NCBI GenBank assembly: GCA_036847185.1
Contig: DAIUAM010000033.1
Coordinates: 1-34,605 of the forward strand
Direction: 5' to 3'
Length of the DNA: 34,605 bases
Source of the DNA: UBA4738 sp002413305
Lineage (GTDB): Bacteria > Actinomycetota > UBA4738
Position numbers and translations under genes: made by a program. Under the pieces are notes generated by a model, which was not told the DNA's origin, did not search any database, and saw nothing but the letters and a program-made list of their open reading frames with translations. Position 1 is the stretch's first letter. Each line of letters starts with the position of its first letter. This document shows, in pieces, positions 30,782 to 34,605 of the stretch.

Positions 30782-32436
30782 ATGGCCCGCCCCTGGTCGC
30801 CGCCCCGTCCTCACCGCGTCGCCGGGCTCCTCGCAACCTCGGTGGTCATACTCGTACTACCGCCGGGCGGGGCTTGGGGCGCGGCCGTACGGGCACCCGC
30901 GGCGCGGGTCGCGGACTTCAACGGAGATGGTTACGGGGATCTCGCCATCGGCACCTCGAGGGCGTCGGTGACCGGGCTTCCGGACGCCGGAACGATCGAG
31001 GTCCTGTACGGGTCGGCTGCCGGGCTGCAGGCCTTCGATCCACTCGACGAGTTGCTGACCCAGAACACTCCGGGCATGCCCGGCGGGGCCGAGCGCGGGA
31101 ACGAGTTCGGCAGCGGCCTGGCCGATGGGGACTTCAATGGCGACGGCTATGCCGACTTGGCAGTCGGGGCGGGGAGCCAGGACATCGGGCTGGCCAAAGG
31201 GGCTGGGACGGTCACGCTCGTCTACGGGTCACCGGGGGGGCTCCAGACCGAGCAGCCTCCGGCCACGCTGTTCGTGGAGGGTGCCGACGGGTTGCCCGAC
31301 ACCCGGAGGCCCAGGACTTCTTCGGAGACCACTTGACCAGCGGCGATTTCAACGGCGACGGCTGCGCCGACCTGGTGGTCGGGGTCAAGGCGGAGGACAT
31401 CGGCGCGATCGCCGATGCCGGCGAGGCCATCGCGATCTATGGGTCCCAGGGCGGTTTGAATCAGGGTCTGCTCGCCGCGCAGGCCTGGGTCGAGGGGTCC
31501 TCCGGAGTTCCTGGCCTCCCGGAGCCAGGCGACCACCTCGGGAACGACGTGGCTGGCGGAGACCTGAACGGCGACGGATTCGATGACCTCGTGGTGGGCG
31601 CGCCGGGAGAGGGGTTGGGGGGCGTCGACCGGGGTGCGGTGATCACGCTGTAGGGGGGGTCGGGCGGATTGCAGACAACGAGTCCCCCGGCCGCCGCATG
31701 GAGCCTCGACTCGCCCGGCGTCAAGGGCGCCAGCGCGGATGGCGACAGCTTTGGGAGCGCCGTGGCCGCCGGCGACTTCAACGGCGACGGCTACGCCGAT
31801 CTGGGGGTAGGGATCCCCGACCGGTCGGTGGGCGCGCAATCCTCGGCGGGAGAGGTCTCCGTTCTGTACGGATCGCCAGTAGGAGTCCAGGCCGCAGATC
31901 CGGACGATCAGCTGTGGAGCCAGGACTCGCCCGGGGTTCAGGACAAGGCGGAGAAGGACGACCGATTCGGACTGGCTCTTGCCGTGGGGGATTTCAACGG
32001 CGACGGATGGCCGGACCTGACGGTGGACGAGCCCATGGAGTGCTTCCGCCTCGCCTGCGGCGGCGCCGTCTCCGTGTTGTACGGTGCGCCCACGGGGGTG
32101 CAGGCGACCGCCCCGGACGACCAGGTGTGGAGCCAGAACTCACCGGGCGTGAAGGGTGAGGCAGAGGGGGGAGGCCAAGGAACCCGCGCGGACCAGTTCG
32201 GGTAGAATGTGTTCGCCGCGGACTTCAACGGTGACGGCCGCGACGACCTGACCGCCGGCGTCCCGGGGGACAACGTGCGCGGGATCAGCGACGTCGGGGC
32301 CGTGGCCGTCCTGTACGGGTCGGCTGCCGGGCTGCAGGCTGTCGACCCTGACGATCAGCTGTGGTGGGAGGGAAGTCCCGGCCTGGGTGGTGATCCCCAG
32401 CCCGGGGATCAATTCGGAACACGCTTGCCGGGCTGA
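30782..32436 (+). pseudogene. Secreted seven-bladed FG-GAP (integrin-like) beta-propeller, broken by a frameshift and two amber codons
   Basis: A signal peptide (about residues 1-34, ending GGAWGA) leads into seven DxNxDG calcium motifs: ADFNGDGYGD, GDFNGDGYAD, GDFNGDGCAD, GDLNGDGFDD, GDFNGDGYAD, GDFNGDGWPD and ADFNGDGRDD. The last half-blade (DQFGTRLPG) would close the ring with the first motif, so the propeller is complete at about 551 residues once repaired. Three breaks interrupt it: one missing base in the C-run near 31302-31304, TAG at 31651-31653 where the other blades have Tyr (LYG), and TAG at 32203-32205 after FG. Such proteins act as surface adhesins or lectin-like scaffolds. No neighbour suggests a partner. 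The gene is either decaying or carries sequence errors. Confidence 0.85.
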
Positions 32437-32587
32437 GAATGCCAGAAGACCTGGAAGCACCAGGGCGGGGGATCCCACTGAACATGACGTCGGCCTGATC
32501 GAGTGCGCCGCCCTGCGTTAGCAAGGTGACGAAGCAGGATGTGGCGGCTGGGAACCCTCCGGCAGCCGCCGGGTAGACTCGGGCCCC
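32437..32587. other. Gap with a hairpin and a tRNA-type promoter element
   Basis: No gene seen. GGCGGCTG (32543-32550) and CAGCCGCC (32563-32570) form an 8-base stem with a 12-base loop. TAGACT (32574-32579) ends 8 bases before the tRNA-Ser-like sequence, at the right distance for its -10. Confidence 0.45.
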
Positions 32588-32669
32588 GGGGGGATGGCCG
32601 AGCGGACGAAGGCGACGGTCTTGAAAACGGTCTGTCGGCACTCCCGACAAGTCGAATTATGTGCCGCCG
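32588..32669 (+). pseudogene. tRNA-Ser(UGA)-like pseudogene
   Basis: The 5' two thirds follow tRNA-Ser closely: acceptor-like GGGGGGA (32588-32594), TG, the D-arm GCCGAGCGGACGAAGGC, the anticodon loop CTTGAAA with anticodon TGA, and a class II variable arm GTCGG/CCGAC. The anticodon stem has one G-G mismatch. The T-arm is degraded (AAGTCGAATTAT, no stem) and no 3' strand pairs with the acceptor. It looks like a serine tRNA whose 3' part was lost, possibly by integration of a mobile element at the tRNA. Confidence 0.6.
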
Positions 32670-32925
32670 TAACAGCATCCTCAACGGACCGGTCATTAGA
32701 CCTTCAAGGGCGCAAAGTCGCAGGCCAGGGGCCTGTTCCGCCTGTTGGTGACCTTGGTGGGGTGTTCGATCGGCGGCACCATGCGATCGGCCCGAACTGG
32801 CCTGCTGACCTGGCACGATGAGCGAAGGAGCGCGATTTCACCCGGAAAGGAAACTCGCGCGAAATGGCAACCTCGCGTTGAACGGCGGTGGCCGACCCTG
32901 AAGGGTTCAATTACCCGGATCACGT
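32670..32925. other. Stretch without recognisable gene
   Basis: I see no supported gene on either strand. Two features stand out: near-repeats of GCGCGA/TCGCGCGAAA (about 32829-32866), and a hairpin GGGT-TCAATT-ACCC (about 32903-32916). Both lie just outside the transposase remnant and may be decayed insertion-sequence flank. Confidence 0.35.
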
Positions 32926-33093
32926 TCACGCCGCGCAGTGGTACTCATGGATCGGCCCGCCCAGGATGTCTCGCCGTCGAACGTGCGCGGTTGGACCCGT
33001 GTGGACGATGCTCCGTCGGCCCGACGGCGGCCTGAGGTGAAGGCCCCTGTGCGGTCTCTCATCTATGTAGTGACCGACGTAAGCCCGGAGCAC
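32926..33093 (-). mobile_element. C-terminal remnant of an integrase-core transposase (copy 1)
   Basis: The minus strand encodes 55 residues from VLRAYVGHYIDERPHRGLHL through VRRRDILGGPIHEYHCAA to a stop. The YxxHYxxxRPHRGL segment carries the final part of the DDE-type integrase core, and RRRDxLGGxIHEYxxAA is the tail I know from actinobacterial IS481/IS3-like transposases. The two catalytic aspartates and the glutamate would lie upstream and are absent. The sequence just before it belongs to a second tail and a truncated gene. A relic of one insertion. Confidence 0.65.
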
Positions 33094-33491
33094 CCCGTCG
33101 GGTCCAGAAACTCAGGCCGCAACGCTGTACTCGTGGATGACGCCGCCAGGACGGGCCGAGCGAATGGCCCAGGCACCCCGTCGGTGACGGGAGCGGGCTC
33201 GACCATGACCTCTCGCACGTCGGGGACCGCCCTCAGCACGGCGTCCAGAACCCGGTGGGCGACATCGTGCGCCCGTGTGAACGTCAGGCCCCCGGGGAGA
33301 CGGAGGACCATGCGGACCTCCAGCTCCCGTCCCAGCCACCTGACCCTGAGGTCTGAAATGCCCTGGACCCTGACACCCCCCCGCGGCATCCCGCACAACA
33401 TCCGCACGACTCTGCCGAGGTCCGATCCGACTTCGCCGCAGCGGCCGGAGCTCTGGCTGGGCGGGTCGCGCCGTTCGAGGTCGGGGTTCAC
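33063..33491 (-). pseudogene. C-terminal cytoplasmic domain of a cation diffusion facilitator (truncated)
   Basis: From about residue 39 the frame reads GVRVQGISDLRVRWLGREL, then GLTFTRAHDVAHRVLDAVL, then VPDVREVMVEPAPV. This is the fold of the ZT_dimer domain that ends CDF zinc/iron/manganese efflux proteins, with the vRvRwxGrxLxV strand and the AHxxAxxV helix. The six-helix membrane part is missing; the marR gene occupies that place, ending 12 bases away. After the domain (about 33190) the frame runs into the transposase tails. The first 38 residues are arginine/proline-rich and probably not native. Truncated at both ends. Confidence 0.6.
33112..33162 (-). mobile_element. Second transposase tail (copy 2), directly upstream of copy 1
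   Basis: The minus strand reads SARPGGVIHEYSVAA and stops at 33112-33114. The end GGxIHEYxxAA repeats that of copy 1, and the two are in the same frame, separated by the stop and six codons. Only about 15 residues remain. It interrupts the end of the cation-efflux domain, which is read in another frame across the same bases. Confidence 0.45.
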
Positions 33492-33503
33492 CCACTTTGG
33501 ATC

Positions 33504-34004
33504 TCAGCCAAAGGAGCAGTCGACGATGACCTTGTTCAGTGCGCGCTCGAGGAGGGCGAGCTCCTGATCATCGAGCTGGGCGACGAACAGCTTCGAGATC
33601 CCGCGGGCGTGGACGGGCGCGGTCTCGCCTAGGCGGGCGATGCCGGCCTCGGTCAGTGCCACCACGACGCCACGGCCGTCTGAACCCGCTTTGTCTCGAC
33701 GGAGGAGGCCTTCATCGGCCAGCCGGGCAACGCGACGGGACATCCCCGACCGGGAGATGAGCGCCCGGTCCGCCAGCTCCGTCATGCGCAACTCACCGTT
33801 GGCCTCGGCCAGCTGAGCGAGCACGTCGAAGTCGGCCAGGGCCAAGCCCGTCTCTCGTTCCAGGTCCGTGTCGAGTCGGCGCATGAGCGTGGCGTGGGCC
33901 CGCAGCAGCGAGCGCCAGGCCTCCAGCCCACGGCCGCCCGGCACCTGGTCCTCGACGAGTCGGTCGAAGAGCTTTGCAACATCGGTCTCAGGAACTATTT
34001 GCAT
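33504..34004 (-). CDS. MarR-family transcriptional regulator (second module)
   Basis: 166 residues from the ATG at 34004 (or 168 from a GTG at 34010). The winged helix-turn-helix covers about residues 70-115: ELRMTELADRALISRSGMSRRVARLADEG, then the wing with DGRGVVVALTEAG. It resembles the MarR protein at 10281 in layout, in a central ALADFDVLAQL region and in ending near DCSF, which also occurs late in the first regulator. It is divergent from the second yceI, repeating the arrangement at 9569-10826. Probable repressor of itself and that yceI; ligand unknown. Confidence 0.9.
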   Translation of the reverse strand: MQIVPETDVAKLFDRLVEDQVPGGRGLEAWRSLLRAHATLMRRLDTDLERETGLALADFDVLAQLAEANGELRMTELADRALISRSGMSRRVARLADEGLLRRDKAGSDGRGVVVALTEAGIARLGETAPVHARGISKLFVAQLDDQELALLERALNKVIVDCSFG

Positions 34005-34012
34005 TTGCACCT

Positions 34013-34050
34013 ACTTTGCCGTAAGGTACGTGTAAGCGCAAGTATATAGG
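34013..34050. promoter_or_regulatory. Divergent marR/yceI control region, second module
   Basis: ACTTTGC (34013-34019) and GCGCAAGT (34036-34043) form an imperfect inverted repeat. Within it TTGCCG (34016-34021) could be a rightward -35 with AAGTAT 18 bases on, and TTGCGC (complement of 34036-34041) a leftward -35. The TTGC half-sites resemble those at 10217-10228 and 10245-10258, suggesting the two MarR proteins read similar operators. Confidence 0.45.
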
Positions 34051-34082
34051 AGGCGAAGCGGCCTCGGGAAGGAGCGCCATCA

Positions 34083-34605
34083 GTGAGCAGCAAGGAGATG
34101 GCACAGACCGCGGTCGTCGGCCGGGAGTACGAAGGAGTGTCGATCCCGCCCGCGGGCACGTACGAGCTCGACCCGACCCACACGGTCGTCGGGTTCGTGG
34201 CACGACACATGCTGTCGAAGGTTCGGGGGCAGTTCACGGAGTTCACCGGAACGATCGAGGTGGGCGAGTCGCCCGAGGACTCGCGGGTCGACGTCGAGGT
34301 GAAGACCGGGAGCATCACGACGCACACCGAGAAGCGAGACCAGCACCTGATGAGCGGCGATTTCCTGGAGATCGAGAAGCACCCGGTGCTGACGTTCACC
34401 AGCACCGCTATGCGGCCGACGGGCGGAACGTCCTTCGAGCTCGACGGCGACCTCACGATCAGGGACATCACGAGGCCGGTCACCCTGTCGGGGGAGTTCC
34501 TGGGGTGGGGGCCGGACATGGAGGGGAAGCCGATGCTCGCCGCGTCGGCGAAGACGACGATCGATCGCGAGGACTGGGGGATGACCTGGAACATGGCGGT
34601 CGAGG
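34083..34605 (+). CDS. YceI-family lipocalin-like protein, cut by the window end
   Basis: 174 residues are visible and the frame is open at the right edge. The GTG at 34083 is chosen because AAGGAG lies at 34069-34074; the ATG at 34098 has its AAGGAG directly adjacent, too close to serve. The domain begins AGTYELDPTHTVVGFVARHM, then LSKVRGQFTEFTG, and later LTIRDITRPVTL and TIDREDWGMTWNMAVE. These match the interrupted yceI at 9569 block by block, with tyrosine where that gene has TAG. YceI proteins bind polyisoprenoid-like ligands. No signal peptide, so cytoplasmic. Divergent from a marR gene. Confidence 0.92.
   Translation, partial: MSSKEMAQTAVVGREYEGVSIPPAGTYELDPTHTVVGFVARHMLSKVRGQFTEFTGTIEVGESPEDSRVDVEVKTGSITTHTEKRDQHLMSGDFLEIEKHPVLTFTSTAMRPTGGTSFELDGDLTIRDITRPVTLSGEFLGWGPDMEGKPMLAASAKTTIDREDWGMTWNMAVE

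Noticed and set aside
32902..32917. T-arm of a displaced tRNA (GGGTTCAATTACCC)
   Set aside because: The loop and stem do not match a tRNA T-arm (no C61 pairing with G53) and no acceptor strand follows; it is a simple hairpin.
1..34605. Genome-wide reassignment of TAG to tyrosine
   Set aside because: TAG ends at least the thiolase, the small zinc-ribbon gene, the penicillin-acylase gene, fadD, fhaA and pknB at normal family lengths, and no CUA-anticodon tRNA is visible here.

Overview
The window is strongly GC-rich, with G or C at most third codon positions. It carries a set of genes typical of Actinomycetota: crgA, an fhaA-fhaB-pstP-rodA-pbpA-PASTA kinase operon, a DUF4446-type gene, an FmdB-type zinc ribbon, and several genes that appear leaderless. 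The order is not that of Streptomyces or Mycobacterium, because crgA lies about 9 kb from the kinase operon. I infer a less-studied, probably environmental actinobacterial lineage; the sequence does not let me name it.

Layout. Positions 1-9450 are mainly metabolic: a thiolase behind a promoter and operator-like palindrome, a small membrane zinc-ribbon protein, a macro-domain protein, a lone cNMP-binding domain, an FmdB-like protein, two DnaA-box-like sequences, crgA, a cytoplasmic penicillin-acylase family hydrolase, an amidase and a FadD-type acyl-CoA ligase. Positions 9450-10830 hold a divergent YceI/MarR module; its yceI has an in-frame amber codon. Positions 10904-12523 encode a double-domain ThyX-like protein. 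Positions 12605-20952 are the growth and division operon, read leftward from a clear -10 TATAAT: two FHA proteins, a PP2C phosphatase, RodA/FtsW, a class B PBP and two PASTA-type Ser/Thr kinases. One kinase is split by a frameshift at a C6 run just after its membrane helix.

Positions 21039-25711 carry tRNA-Leu(CAG), an RsbW-like ATPase, an M23 peptidase remnant, a short larC, a DUF4446-like gene, serS, and small membrane proteins including a head-to-head pair of paralogues. Positions 25719-30285 carry a membrane protein with a C-terminal hydrolase-like domain, a PlsC acyltransferase, a PHP phosphoesterase, and an unusual JAMM-TM-coiled coil-LysM protein.

Positions 30300-33500 look like a decaying accessory region. 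They hold a double-hairpin repeat, a seven-bladed FG-GAP propeller gene broken by one frameshift and two amber codons, a tRNA-Ser-like pseudogene, two transposase tails and a truncated cation-efflux C-terminal domain. The window ends in a second divergent MarR/YceI module, mirror-imaged relative to the first.

How it fits together. The kinase operon with crgA and pstP is a coherent signalling and peptidoglycan-synthesis unit. The acyl-CoA ligase and thiolase suggest fatty-acid or aromatic-acid catabolism. The disruptions (two one-base deletions in short homopolymer runs and three TAG codons) are either real decay or sequence error; raw reads would decide.
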